Assembly (NCBI GenBank): GCA_021298235.1
Contig: JAJTDX010000070.1
Location: 1 to 15,513 of the forward strand
Direction: 5' to 3'
Length of the DNA: 15,513 nucleotides
Origin: Cryomorphaceae bacterium
GTDB lineage: Bacteria > Bacteroidota > Bacteroidia > Flavobacteriales > Crocinitomicaceae
Shown: positions 1 through 7,955 of the stretch, one piece after another
How the letters are laid out: every line of letters starts with the position of its first letter
Numbering within the stretch: the stretch's first letter is position 1
The notes under the pieces: model-generated
Databases searched by the model: none
What the model was told of the DNA's origin: nothing
Seen by the model: the letters and a program-made list of their open reading frames with translations, nothing else
Program-made: the position numbers and the translations under genes

Positions 1-1664
1 CCAGCCGTTACAGCCTTATCGCATTCCAACTTCAATTGCTCCACCGAAGAAATACAGATGCGTTCATCTCCCTCTTCAGTCGACCAGATTGGGATAGGAA
101 TTCCCCAATATCTTGATCGAGAGAGATTCCAGTCATTGGCATTCTCCAACCATTTCCCAAAACGGCCGGAACCGGTAGATTCAGGCTTCCAGTTGATCGA
201 ATGATTGAGCTCAATCATTCGCTGTTTTACATCCGTGACACGAATAAACCATGAGTCCAAAGGATAATACAATACTGGCTTGTCTGTTCTCCAGCAATGT
301 GGATAGCTGTGAACATATTTCTCGACCTTGAAGGCTTTATTCTCCGTTTTCAACTTGATCGCAATTTGAACATCAGCAGACTTCTCCGGGGCTTCACCTT
401 CATTATAATATTCGTTCTTTACGTAAACTCCAGCCAATTCATCTAATTCGGGACGGAACTTACCCTGAAGATCTACCAAAGGCACAAGGTTTCCACGTTC
501 ATCTTTTACAAGCATTGCCGGAACACCTGCATCTGCAGCAACTTTGGCATCATCGGCACCGAAGGTTGGAGCTATATGTACGATTCCCGTACCGTCCTCA
601 GTAGTAACAAAATCTCCACTGATGACACGAAATGCCTCGTGAGGTTTTTCAGCCGGAAGTGTGTAAGGCAACAACTGTTCATACTGAATTCCCACCAACT
701 CAGAGCCTGTGCATTCCCCGGCAACGAAATAAGGAATGATCTTGTCACCGGCCTTGTAGGTATTCAGATCTGCTTCTGATTCAACGTGCTGAAATCCTTT
801 ACTGAATTGATATCTAAGGAGATTTTTGGCAAGAATAACTGAAATAGGTTGAAATGTATATTGATTGAAGGAATGCACCAGAACATATTCGATCTTTGGT
901 CCAACACAGAGGGCTGTATTGGATGGAAGCGTCCACGGGGTAGTCGTCCATGCCAGGAAATACGTGACTTTCCCACTTTGGAGGGGGATAAACGGGAAGG
1001 ATTCATTCCATTGTTTTATCTTGAACTGAGCAACCACCGTAGTATCTGTTACATCTTTATAACATCCGGGTTGGTTTAGCTCGTGGGAGGATAGTCCCGT
1101 TCCTGCTTTTGGTGAATACGGCTGAATGGTGTAACCTTTGTATAGTAAATTTTTATCATACAACTGACCGAGCAACCACCAGACGGTCTCCATATATTTC
1201 GGTTCGTATGTAACATAGGGATCATACATATCAACCCAATACCCCATGCGCTTGGTAAGGTCATTCCAAATATCTGTATAGCGCATTACAGCTTCTTTAC
1301 AAGCCCTGTTATAATCCTCAACAGAAATCTTCGTCCCGATATCTTCTTTGGTGATTCCCAATTCTTTTTCCACGCCAAGTTCAACAGGCAATCCATGTGT
1401 ATCCCAGCCAGCTTTTCGCTTTACTTGAAAGCCTTTCAATGTTTTGTACCGACAAAATATATCCTTAATTGAACGCGCCATGACATGGTGAATGCCCGGT
1501 AAACCATTCGCAGACGGCGGTCCTTCGAAAAATATAAATGGTGTTTGTCCTTCCCTACTTGTCACAGAACGTTCAAACACACGATCCCGTTCCCATTTCT
1601 CAAGCACCTTACTTGCAACATCAGGGAGGTTCAAACCTTTATATTCAGGATATTTTTTGTTCAT
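1..1664 (-). CDS. ileS: Isoleucyl-tRNA synthetase, N-terminal half (partial, runs off left edge)
   Basis: Class I aminoacyl-tRNA synthetase that charges tRNA-Ile with isoleucine in the cytoplasm. Reading the minus strand from the ATG at 1664-1662 gives an open frame of 554 codons that reaches base 1 without a stop; the protein starts MNKKYPEYKGLNLPD. The class I HIGH-type signature appears as GPPSANGLPGIHH (about residues 48-60), followed by KAGWDTHGLPVE. The CP1 editing domain is recognisable from AWTTTPWTLPSNTALCVGP and DGTGIVHIAPTFGADD, and the return to the catalytic fold from SYPHCWRTDKPVLYYPLDSWF and RYWGIPIPIW. The KMSKS loop and the anticodon-binding region lie beyond the window; complete enzymes of this type are around 1,100 residues, so about half is visible. 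The TTTPWTLPSN editing motif and the GIHH form resemble the eukaryote-like (type 2) IleRS found in Bacteroidota rather than the E. coli type. An ATG five bases upstream hits a stop at once, so 1664 is the sensible start. The frame is intact. Confidence 0.97.
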   Translation of the reverse strand, partial: MNKKYPEYKGLNLPDVASKVLEKWERDRVFERSVTSREGQTPFIFFEGPPSANGLPGIHHVMARSIKDIFCRYKTLKGFQVKRKAGWDTHGLPVELGVEKELGITKEDIGTKISVEDYNRACKEAVMRYTDIWNDLTKRMGYWVDMYDPYVTYEPKYMETVWWLLGQLYDKNLLYKGYTIQPYSPKAGTGLSSHELNQPGCYKDVTDTTVVAQFKIKQWNESFPFIPLQSGKVTYFLAWTTTPWTLPSNTALCVGPKIEYVLVHSFNQYTFQPISVILAKNLLRYQFSKGFQHVESEADLNTYKAGDKIIPYFVAGECTGSELVGIQYEQLLPYTLPAEKPHEAFRVISGDFVTTEDGTGIVHIAPTFGADDAKVAADAGVPAMLVKDERGNLVPLVDLQGKFRPELDELAGVYVKNEYYNEGEAPEKSADVQIAIKLKTENKAFKVEKYVHSYPHCWRTDKPVLYYPLDSWFIRVTDVKQRMIELNHSINWKPESTGSGRFGKWLENANDWNLSRSRYWGIPIPIWSTEEGDERICISSVEQLKLECDKAVTA

Positions 1665-1686
1665 GGCATCCACTAAAATCGAAGCG

Positions 1687-1714
1687 CGAATTTAGTTAAA
1701 ATGAGGGAATTCAA
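1687..1714 (-). promoter_or_regulatory. Candidate promoter for ileS
   Basis: On the minus strand a TTG (complement of 1712-1714) lies 17 bases upstream of TAAATTCG (complement of 1687-1694). This is one mismatch from the Bacteroidota -7 consensus TAnnTTTG, with roughly the expected spacing to a -33 TTG. It sits 23 bases before the ileS start codon. It is a pattern match only and AT-rich sequence gives such matches by chance. Confidence 0.3.
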
Positions 1715-1735
1715 TTCCAATAAGATCCTATTATC

Positions 1736-1767
1736 ATTTAAAGATATCTGTCCGTTGCTTACATTTG
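1736..1767 (+). promoter_or_regulatory. Candidate Bacteroidota-type promoter for the fumarase gene
   Basis: TACATTTG at 1760-1767 is an exact match to the Bacteroidota -7 consensus TAnnTTTG and ends 20 bases before the ATG at 1788, implying a short untranslated leader. The -33 region is weak: CATTTA around 1735-1740 is only an approximation of TTTG. No Shine-Dalgarno sequence precedes the gene, as is common in this phylum. Confidence 0.45.
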
Positions 1768-1787
1768 TACCCATCAATTGAATCCGT

Positions 1788-3392
1788 ATGGCTGAATTCT
1801 TTTATCAAGACCCCTATCCTATTTTGAAAGATACCACTGAGTATCGAAAAATCTCTTCAAATTTTGTTAAAGTTGAGAAATTGGGTGAAAGAGAAATCTT
1901 ACACATTGACCCAACAGCATTAGAAGTACTCGCTCAAGAGGCCATGAAGGATGTATCATTTCTTCTAAGGACATCGCATCTCGAGAAATTAAAACTGATT
2001 CTTGATGATCCTGAAGCAACTGAAAACGATCGTTTTGTTGCATTTACACTATTACAAAACGCAGTGATTGCAGCAGAAGGTCAATTACCAGGTTGCCAAG
2101 ATACCGGAACAGCTATTGTTTTAGCGAAGAAAGGCGAGAATGTATATACCGGTGCCGAGGATGCCATGTATCTGTCGAAAGGAATTTTCAACACCTACCA
2201 AGAACGCAATTTAAGGTATTCCCAAATTGTTCCATTGAGCATGTTTGAAGAAAAAAACTCTGGTTCAAATCTTCCTGCCCAAATAGATATCTACTCGAAA
2301 AAAGGAGATTCTTACGAGTTTCTTTTCCTTGCAAAGGGCGGAGGTTCCGCAAATAAAACATTCCTTTACCAGCAGACAAAATCGTTGCTAAACGAAGCTT
2401 CACTGGAAAAATTTGTGCGAGAAAAGATTAAAGATCTCGGAACATCAGCGTGTCCTCCCTACCATCTTGCTTTAGTGATTGGAGGGACCTCTGCAGAAGC
2501 TACGCTGTCTGCTGTTAAAAAAGCATCTGCAGGATATTATGACAACCTGCCAACTGAAGGCAACATAGCAGGTCAAGCATTCCGGGATTTAGATTGGGAG
2601 AAACGAGTACAGATCATTTGTCAGGAGAGTCAGATCGGTGCGCAGTTCGGCGGAAAATATTTTACGCACGACGTTCGCGTGATCCGACTGCCGAGACATG
2701 CCGCTTCTTGTCCTGTTGGGCTTGGCGTATCTTGTTCGGCTGATCGAAATATTAAAGCTAAGATCACAAAAGAAGGGCTCTTTCTTGAGCAATTGGAACG
2801 AAACCCTTCGAGGTTATTGCCTGCTACAGCTCCGCATCTTGAACCCCCGGTTGAGGTAGATCTCGACCGTCCAATGAATGAAGTGCTCGAGGAGCTTTCT
2901 AAATACCCAATCAAGACAAGGCTCAAACTGAATGGTACGCTCATTGTGGCACGCGATATTGCCCACGCAAAAATCAAGGAATTGTTGGACAGCGGACAAG
3001 CGATGCCTGAATATTTCAAGAATCACCCTATTTACTATGCGGGTCCCGCGAAAACACCTGAGGGAATGCCATCAGGATCGTTTGGACCAACAACAGCTGG
3101 TCGTATGGACAGTTATGTAGACCTCTTTCAAAGCCACGGTGGCAGCATGGTTATGTTGGCAAAAGGCAATCGATCGAAAGATGTGAAAAATGCCTGCGCA
3201 AAATACGGTGGTTTCTATTTGGGTTCTATCGGAGGACCGGCAGCTATTTTAGCGAAAGAAAATATCGAATCTGTAGAAATAGTCGATTTTGAAGAATTAG
3301 GCATGGAAGCCGTTCGCAAGATCCGTGTGAAGAATTTCCCTGCATTCATTATTACGGATAATAAAGGGAATGATTTCTTTGAGAATATTTAA
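1788..3392 (+). CDS. fumA: Fumarate hydratase class I (single-chain, [4Fe-4S])
   Basis: Interconverts fumarate and L-malate in the TCA cycle, using an oxygen-sensitive [4Fe-4S] cluster as Lewis acid. The 534-residue length matches single-chain class I fumarases such as E. coli FumA/FumB. The N-terminal alpha domain (about 10-330) contains the three expected cluster-ligand cysteines: C103 in [11 protein letters not shown]222 in [19 protein letters not shown], and C316 in [10 protein letters not shown], each offset by two from the E. coli positions 105, 224 and 318. The C-terminal beta domain (about 350-534) carries [48 protein letters not shown] and [13 protein letters not shown]. It is transcribed divergently from ileS and closed by a hairpin terminator, so it is probably monocistronic. 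The symbol is by family; fumB or simply fum would serve equally. Nothing is missing or truncated. Confidence 0.96.
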   Translation: MAEFFYQDPYPILKDTTEYRKISSNFVKVEKLGEREILHIDPTALEVLAQEAMKDVSFLLRTSHLEKLKLILDDPEATENDRFVAFTLLQNAVIAAEGQLPGCQDTGTAIVLAKKGENVYTGAEDAMYLSKGIFNTYQERNLRYSQIVPLSMFEEKNSGSNLPAQIDIYSKKGDSYEFLFLAKGGGSANKTFLYQQTKSLLNEASLEKFVREKIKDLGTSACPPYHLALVIGGTSAEATLSAVKKASAGYYDNLPTEGNIAGQAFRDLDWEKRVQIICQESQIGAQFGGKYFTHDVRVIRLPRHAASCPVGLGVSCSADRNIKAKITKEGLFLEQLERNPSRLLPATAPHLEPPVEVDLDRPMNEVLEELSKYPIKTRLKLNGTLIVARDIAHAKIKELLDSGQAMPEYFKNHPIYYAGPAKTPEGMPSGSFGPTTAGRMDSYVDLFQSHGGSMVMLAKGNRSKDVKNACAKYGGFYLGSIGGPAAILAKENIESVEIVDFEELGMEAVRKIRVKNFPAFIITDNKGNDFFENI

Positions 3393-3414
3393 GGAAATAG
3401 AGAAATATAAAAGA

Positions 3415-3450
3415 AAAACAGAGCGGAGTAAATCGCTCTCGCTCTGTTTT
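3415..3450 (+). terminator. Rho-independent-type terminator after the fumarase gene
   Basis: Two perfect 11-base arms, AAAACAGAGCG (3415-3425) and CGCTCTGTTTT (3440-3450), flank a 14-base loop, and the right arm ends in a T run. It starts 22 bases after the fumarase stop codon. The loop also contains CGCTCT (3434-3439), which could pair with the left arm as an alternative register. It is nearly symmetrical, with A residues on the opposite side, so weak activity on the minus strand is possible. Confidence 0.85.
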
Positions 3451-3730
3451 GTACCCCATGAGGTTGAAAAGTCTATCTTTCATGAGGACTTGGAGGGGCT
3501 CATAAATAATGATTTCAAAGAGAATGATTCAAAAAAATGAAGAAACTATAATTTCTCGTTAAATGGATTATTGCTTAAGAATGTATAGGGTATATTAATT
3601 TAGCTGTGATTAAATGGAATTGAATACTCCCATATTCATTTACTAAAAACATAACGTCTTGAAGCACTCATACTTCACCGAAATGAACCCTAGTCAAAAA
3701 CTAGCTTATGTAAGTCCCCTTTATAGAAAT

Positions 3731-5044
3731 TCAAGATTCACTTTTTAATTGCTCAACCAGCAATTCTACCCACCATTCAAAGTCGAAATATAATATCATA
3801 TTTGCTTTCCATGGCGAATCCAGCTGTTTTCCCAGTTCTTGTTTAAAGTTTTGCAACACTAGTTTTTTTCCTTTGGCAGTACTGGAGTTCCAGTTAACGA
3901 AATATTTTATGATTCTGCTTAGAAGAAAAGATTCGTACTCGAACAAATGCCCATGCTTACTCAGATAATTTCTAAGATAGCTCGCATTGTATCTAATGTT
4001 TTCTGTTTCGTTCAAAAAGACATCGCAGAAAAGGGATAAAATTCGGGAAAAAGCAAAGATATCGGAACTTTTCGTTTTACTTTCTGAGTACGATTGCTTT
4101 AAGAACCACTTATTGGCCTCTGCATAATTGCCGATAACAAAATGTGTTTTTGCAATATCAAAGGATAAGTATTTAATAGCATTCCCATCGCTGAGGATTG
4201 CATTTTGCCTCACGAATATAGTAGCCGTTTGAGCAAGCTCAAGCGCTTTTTCGAAGTTCTTTTGCCTGACATGAAAGATCAGCTGAAATTCGTAAAAAAT
4301 GGCTTGAGCAATTTTACGGGATTCCCTGTCCTTCATGCGAAGGGTATTTGTCTTTAATTCGCTAATGAGGGTTTGGAACTCTTTTTTACGATAACCCAAA
4401 AGCGTCAGAGCGGATAGTCTTGCAGAAACCGCCCTCAGGTAGAGTTTATCATAACCTTTCAGTGCTTCCGGATGTGATTTAATTAGCCTGTGCATTTTCA
4501 CCGCAGCATTATAACAGGAGGTATTGTCTCCGATCGTTGCTTTGAACAAATAGTTACACAAGTAAAAGTGCATTTGAGCCGTGAATGATTTTGCCGCTGT
4601 CGGATCTTTTAGATACCTGTTTGTTTTGAATCGTTCAAGACGCTGCATTTGACGTGAATTCCGGACGAAACTGTTTTGGCTGACAATTTCACTGAGATCA
4701 AGGAAAAGCAATTTATATTCTAAAATATTCTGAATCAAAATATCAATTTCCGTGAGCTTGTTGTGCATGGTTAATCCCGCATCCCTATACTGCCTTTGGG
4801 AATCCAGGATAAGCTGAAATAAATAATGCTTTTTTACCTCCAGGTGCTCCCGGAAATTATAGTCTGCTATTTTTTCCATGAGTACCCCTTTGTCATAATT
4901 CCGCATGCTGTTCATCTCATTGAACAGGTTCAGGTAGTCATTCTCCTGGGCTTTCCTTGATTTCACAAAGCGCTTAAAGAAACGCTTCTCCGTTGGGTTA
5001 AGTGAGTGAATAAGGGCATGAAGGTTGTCTTTTGTGCTTTTCAC
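3731..5044 (-). CDS. Uncharacterised helical-repeat protein, TPR-like
   Basis: I do not recognise a named family. The 437-residue product is lysine- and leucine-rich and looks mostly alpha-helical, with no signal peptide or membrane segment, so it is probably cytoplasmic. The N-terminus has a basic motif NPTEKRFFKRF (residues 16-26), a kind of opening I associate with conserved Bacteroidota hypothetical proteins that have TPR-like arrays. The middle and C-terminal parts show amphipathic helix pairs spaced like tetratricopeptide repeats, for example KNFEKALELAQTATIF and VIGNYAEANKWFLKQ, but none matches the TPR consensus well. The start is GTG (5044-5042); an in-frame TAA lies directly before it, and the next ATG is at residue 44, which would remove the conserved-looking N-terminus. 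It stands alone, divergent from the secreted-protein cluster. A scaffolding or regulatory role is possible but not shown. Confidence 0.8.
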   Translation of the reverse strand: MKSTKDNLHALIHSLNPTEKRFFKRFVKSRKAQENDYLNLFNEMNSMRNYDKGVLMEKIADYNFREHLEVKKHYLFQLILDSQRQYRDAGLTMHNKLTEIDILIQNILEYKLLFLDLSEIVSQNSFVRNSRQMQRLERFKTNRYLKDPTAAKSFTAQMHFYLCNYLFKATIGDNTSCYNAAVKMHRLIKSHPEALKGYDKLYLRAVSARLSALTLLGYRKKEFQTLISELKTNTLRMKDRESRKIAQAIFYEFQLIFHVRQKNFEKALELAQTATIFVRQNAILSDGNAIKYLSFDIAKTHFVIGNYAEANKWFLKQSYSESKTKSSDIFAFSRILSLFCDVFLNETENIRYNASYLRNYLSKHGHLFEYESFLLSRIIKYFVNWNSSTAKGKKLVLQNFKQELGKQLDSPWKANMILYFDFEWWVELLVEQLKSES

Positions 5045-5393
5045 TTACTGATGATTAAAATTATTGTTAAAATGATAAATAATACTTATAATATTCATTG
5101 TAAAAAGGAATTTCTATGAGATATAATATTTTATAAAATTAAAATTTTTATTTACCCAATTAACTATTTTTTTTACACTCAAAATGATAAGCACGGATTG
5201 AACCGATTAGAAACTAAAAACCTTGTAAACCAATCCAGATATTAAAAATATTGGCTGATCTTGTCTTTTTAGTAGTTAGCAATTTTTGACAATTGAAATA
5301 TGAAAACGTTCAGTTACTTTACTTGAATTTTCATTGATCAACATTACATCATTTATTGAAATGGAGCCAAATAATTACGAAAATGAATAGAAA
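5045..5393. other. AT-rich divergent intergenic region, no gene found
   Basis: This 349-base gap separates the minus-strand helical-repeat gene from the plus-strand secreted-protein cluster, so it should hold promoters for both. It is very AT-rich, with several A and T runs (for example around 5130-5175). I found no exact TAnnTTTG element on either strand; the nearest on the plus strand is TACTTTAC near 5316-5323, which is poor. A nine-codon in-frame ORF (ATG 5361, stop TAG 5388-5390) precedes the next gene. A small imperfect inverted repeat, CCAAT and ATTGG about 20 bases apart near 5230-5255, is weak. No RNA gene was recognised. Confidence 0.6.
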
Positions 5394-6341
5394 ATGACAC
5401 GATTCAAAAAACATAAAACCGTGAAGATTTACCTAATCACTTTGTATTTCCTGTTAGTGAATTTGATATCAGTAATCGGTCAAACTGTTTCCGATATCGA
5501 CGGAAATGTATATAACACAGTTTCAATTGGAAATCAAGTTTGGTTGGGTGAAAATTTGAAAGTCACGAAGTACAATAATCAGGATCCAATTTCACTCGTT
5601 CTTGATGATACGCAGTGGTCGACAGAAACACAGGCGGCGTATTGTTATTACCAAGGTGATATATCAAATACAAATAATTATGGCAACTTGTATAACTGGT
5701 ACGTTGTAAATAATTCCAAAAATGTTTGTCCAACAGGTTACCATGTACCTTCGATCACAGAGTGGGAGGAGCTTATCACATTTCTAGGCGGCAATGCTGT
5801 AGCAGGCGGCAAACTAAAAGAGATCGGTTTTGCTCATTGGTTAGATCCCAACACTGGAGCAGATAATTCAAGTGGTTTCACCTTGTTGCCATCTGGCTGG
5901 AGAGCACATAACAATGGTTTCTATGAGAGCTTATCTTACATGGCATACGTATGGTCATCAACATCCGTGGATGCTTCGAGTTCTTCTATAATATTGGCAG
6001 GTTATGATAGCCCGGCGTGTTATACAAGCGACAGTCATATTCGAACCGGTCTGCCCATCCGCTGTCTAAAAGATGAAACATCTTCTTTGAATGAAACTGA
6101 CAATGATCATTCTATACTAGTTTATCCAAATCCGGCAAATGATCTTGTAAATATCCATTTTTCAATTTTTGATAACCCGACAGTTAAATTGACAGATACT
6201 AAGGGGCAAATCGTGCTGGAGAAAACCATTGTAAATAACAGCTGTAGTTTTGATCTTTCAACTTATGGCAATGGTGTTTATTTCATTCAGATTGAAGGAA
6301 CAACTGGTGTGAATCGTATAAAAATAGTCGTTCAACATTGA
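5394..6341 (+). CDS. Secreted FISUMP-domain protein with T9SS type A sorting domain
   Basis: The 315-residue protein begins with a signal peptide (hydrophobic stretch about 11-29, likely cleavage after GQ at 30). Residues about 34-226 match the FISUMP domain (Fibrobacter succinogenes major paralogous domain) by its characteristic order: DIDGNVYNTVSIGNQVWLGE, then YGNLYNWY, VCPTGYHVPSITEWEEL, FTLLPSGWRA, YVWSSTS and GLPIRCLKD. That domain is lectin-fold-like, common in Bacteroidota and Fibrobacteres surface proteins, and has no assigned reaction. The last 75 residues are a T9SS type A sorting tail, shown by LVYPNPANDLVNI, the TDTKGQIV turn and GNGVYFIQIEG. The product should be exported by the Sec system and then T9SS and anchored or released at the cell surface. 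It is first in the co-directional cluster, 81 bases before the next gene. The start ATG overlaps the stop of a four-codon ORF (ATGA at 5394-5397). Confidence 0.9.
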   Translation: MTRFKKHKTVKIYLITLYFLLVNLISVIGQTVSDIDGNVYNTVSIGNQVWLGENLKVTKYNNQDPISLVLDDTQWSTETQAAYCYYQGDISNTNNYGNLYNWYVVNNSKNVCPTGYHVPSITEWEELITFLGGNAVAGGKLKEIGFAHWLDPNTGADNSSGFTLLPSGWRAHNNGFYESLSYMAYVWSSTSVDASSSSIILAGYDSPACYTSDSHIRTGLPIRCLKDETSSLNETDNDHSILVYPNPANDLVNIHFSIFDNPTVKLTDTKGQIVLEKTIVNNSCSFDLSTYGNGVYFIQIEGTTGVNRIKIVVQH

Positions 6342-6408
6342 TCTTCCTCTTAAAGTTCAAATCTAAAAAACGGTGAACATCAATGAGTATTAAAAACGAA
6401 ATATTATC

Positions 6409-6414
6409 AAGGAG
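6409..6414 (+). promoter_or_regulatory. Shine-Dalgarno site for the beta-propeller gene
   Basis: AAGGAG lies 8 bases before the ATG at 6423, a near-perfect anti-16S match with standard spacing. None of the other genes in this window has one of this quality, and Bacteroidota genes often lack one, so it supports this start and suggests stronger or independent translation initiation. Confidence 0.65.
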
Positions 6415-6422
6415 ATTTAAGT

Positions 6423-7946
6423 ATGAAAACTAGCACAGATTTTTTTTTCAGACATAATAATTATCCGTTTTTCACATCAACAATTGTTTTCCTCACGTTT
6501 TTATTAAGCCTACATGTATCCGCTCAAAACTGGTCTGTTTCAACCGGGGGAAATGCGCTGCGAAATGGCTCCAGTTCAGAATATGGCCCGATCAGTGAAG
6601 ATCTCTTATGGTCAGGAGGTTTATCGTCTACCATTGCTCGTTCCCCGGTCAGTGATAGTATTTACCTTGCTACTGTCCGAATTTCGGCCTCAAGTGATTT
6701 TTTGAATGGAAGCAGGATCGTCATGATGGATATCCGAAATGGTGATACACTCTGGACAAAGAATTTACCGGTAGATTTCCCATCAACTGACTGGCAAAAT
6801 CGCATTTCAGCTATCAGAAAAGGAGTACTTTACGCTTCACGATCCGGAAACGGGAATTCGGCCTATTTGTATGCACTTAATGCTTCGGACGGTTCAATCA
6901 TCTGGAGGTCAGAAAGCCTGATCGATGAACAATCTGTTGAAGGACTTAATTTTCTGGACAATGGAGATCTGATCGTTGGAAACACATTTTCTGTAAGGCG
7001 TATCAATCAGTCAAATGGAACAACTCAATGGCAATGTGACCGACTTGCATACGGAGACGGGGGTGAATTGGCGGTTTTTGGATCTAAAATTTATGGGATC
7101 GTCAACGATCTTTCAAATCTGAAAGTAGCTGCCTACGATGCAACTAATGGTCAACTGTTATATCTATCCAATGCCATTGATAATGGGCTTATTCAGCAAC
7201 ACTCTCTTTTTCTGGGAAATGATGGCACGGTTTACCTTCCCAGATCACAAAACAATCCTGTCACAGATACGCTTTACTCATTTACGGACAACGGCTCAGG
7301 CTTTACAAAAAACTGGAGTATCCCAATTGATTACATTCCATTTTCATCCTCGGGAATCGGTCCGGATGGATCTGTTTACTCATATAGTCGCAGCGGAAAA
7401 GTCATCCGAATAGATCCTGTATCCGGAACCATTACTGATAGTTCAATCGCTGTGCTGTATGGAAATGCATCTTACCCAAGAATGAGTATTGATGCTGCAG
7501 GCATAGTGAATGTTACAAACGGTGGTTTTTCAGATGGCGCATTATTTTCGTTCAATGCCGATCTAACTTTAAGGTGGCAGACAGCTGTTACAAACGTGTT
7601 TTTGGGTGGTCCGCTCATTGGTTGGGACGGAACGCTTGTTGTTTGTGGAGTTGGGAATGATATCCGTGCCTATCGAGGTGACATACAGGCATCACTTAGT
7701 GAGAATCAATCTGAATTGGAAATTAAACTGTACCCCAATAGTGTCGATCAAGAATTGAATGTATCAGTAGCTTCTGAACTTGTCGGATCTAATTATTGGA
7801 TTACTGATGGTATGGGAAAAATCGTAAATGGTGGAAAATTTTTTTCTGAAAACACGGTAATTGACTGCGGTGAGTTGTTTAATGGAATTTATTTTCTAAT
7901 CACTGAGAGTAAGTCAAAAAAAGCATATAGAATAATTAAACATTAA
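6423..7946 (+). CDS. Secreted beta-propeller (PQQ-like repeat) protein with T9SS type A tail
   Basis: The 507-residue protein has a signal peptide (hydrophobic about 16-33, cleavage probably after SAQ at 35). The body, about 36-420, is built of repeats of the PQQ-like/quinoprotein propeller type, each with a short strand, an N/D-G turn and a strand ending in W or an aromatic: DIRNGDTLWTKNLP, ALNASDGSIIWRSE, RINQSNGTTQWQC, AYDATNGQLLYLS and RIDPVSGTITDSS. No PQQ-binding or catalytic residues can be assigned, so a binding or structural role is more likely than an enzyme. The C-terminal 75 residues resemble a T9SS type A sorting domain (LEIKLYPNSVDQELNV, TDGMGKIVNGG, FNGIYFLITES), with the usual YPNP reading YPNS. 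A strong Shine-Dalgarno site fixes the start. It is followed after 9 bases by the LamG gene, indicating an operon. Confidence 0.88.
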   Translation: MKTSTDFFFRHNNYPFFTSTIVFLTFLLSLHVSAQNWSVSTGGNALRNGSSSEYGPISEDLLWSGGLSSTIARSPVSDSIYLATVRISASSDFLNGSRIVMMDIRNGDTLWTKNLPVDFPSTDWQNRISAIRKGVLYASRSGNGNSAYLYALNASDGSIIWRSESLIDEQSVEGLNFLDNGDLIVGNTFSVRRINQSNGTTQWQCDRLAYGDGGELAVFGSKIYGIVNDLSNLKVAAYDATNGQLLYLSNAIDNGLIQQHSLFLGNDGTVYLPRSQNNPVTDTLYSFTDNGSGFTKNWSIPIDYIPFSSSGIGPDGSVYSYSRSGKVIRIDPVSGTITDSSIAVLYGNASYPRMSIDAAGIVNVTNGGFSDGALFSFNADLTLRWQTAVTNVFLGGPLIGWDGTLVVCGVGNDIRAYRGDIQASLSENQSELEIKLYPNSVDQELNVSVASELVGSNYWITDGMGKIVNGGKFFSENTVIDCGELFNGIYFLITESKSKKAYRIIKH

Positions 7947-7955
7947 TAATGGAAT

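Noticed and set aside
32..1264. Several short open frames on both strands inside 1-1664, which could suggest a broken synthetase gene
   Set aside because: The true minus-strand frame (lowest base of each codon at a multiple of three) is open from 1664 to the left edge with continuous IleRS motifs, so the others are shadows.
2630..3019. 129-codon minus-strand ORF inside the fumarase gene
   Set aside because: It lies entirely antisense to well-conserved fumarase coding sequence and its product has no recognisable features.
3690..3704. Small hairpin CTAGT-CAAAA-ACTAG downstream of the minus-strand helical-repeat gene, considered as its terminator
   Set aside because: The stem is only five weak pairs and no T run follows on the minus strand.
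3451..3730. Intergenic stretch searched for a small gene, tRNA or regulatory RNA
   Set aside because: No open frame with a plausible start, no cloverleaf and no strong secondary structure seen by eye.
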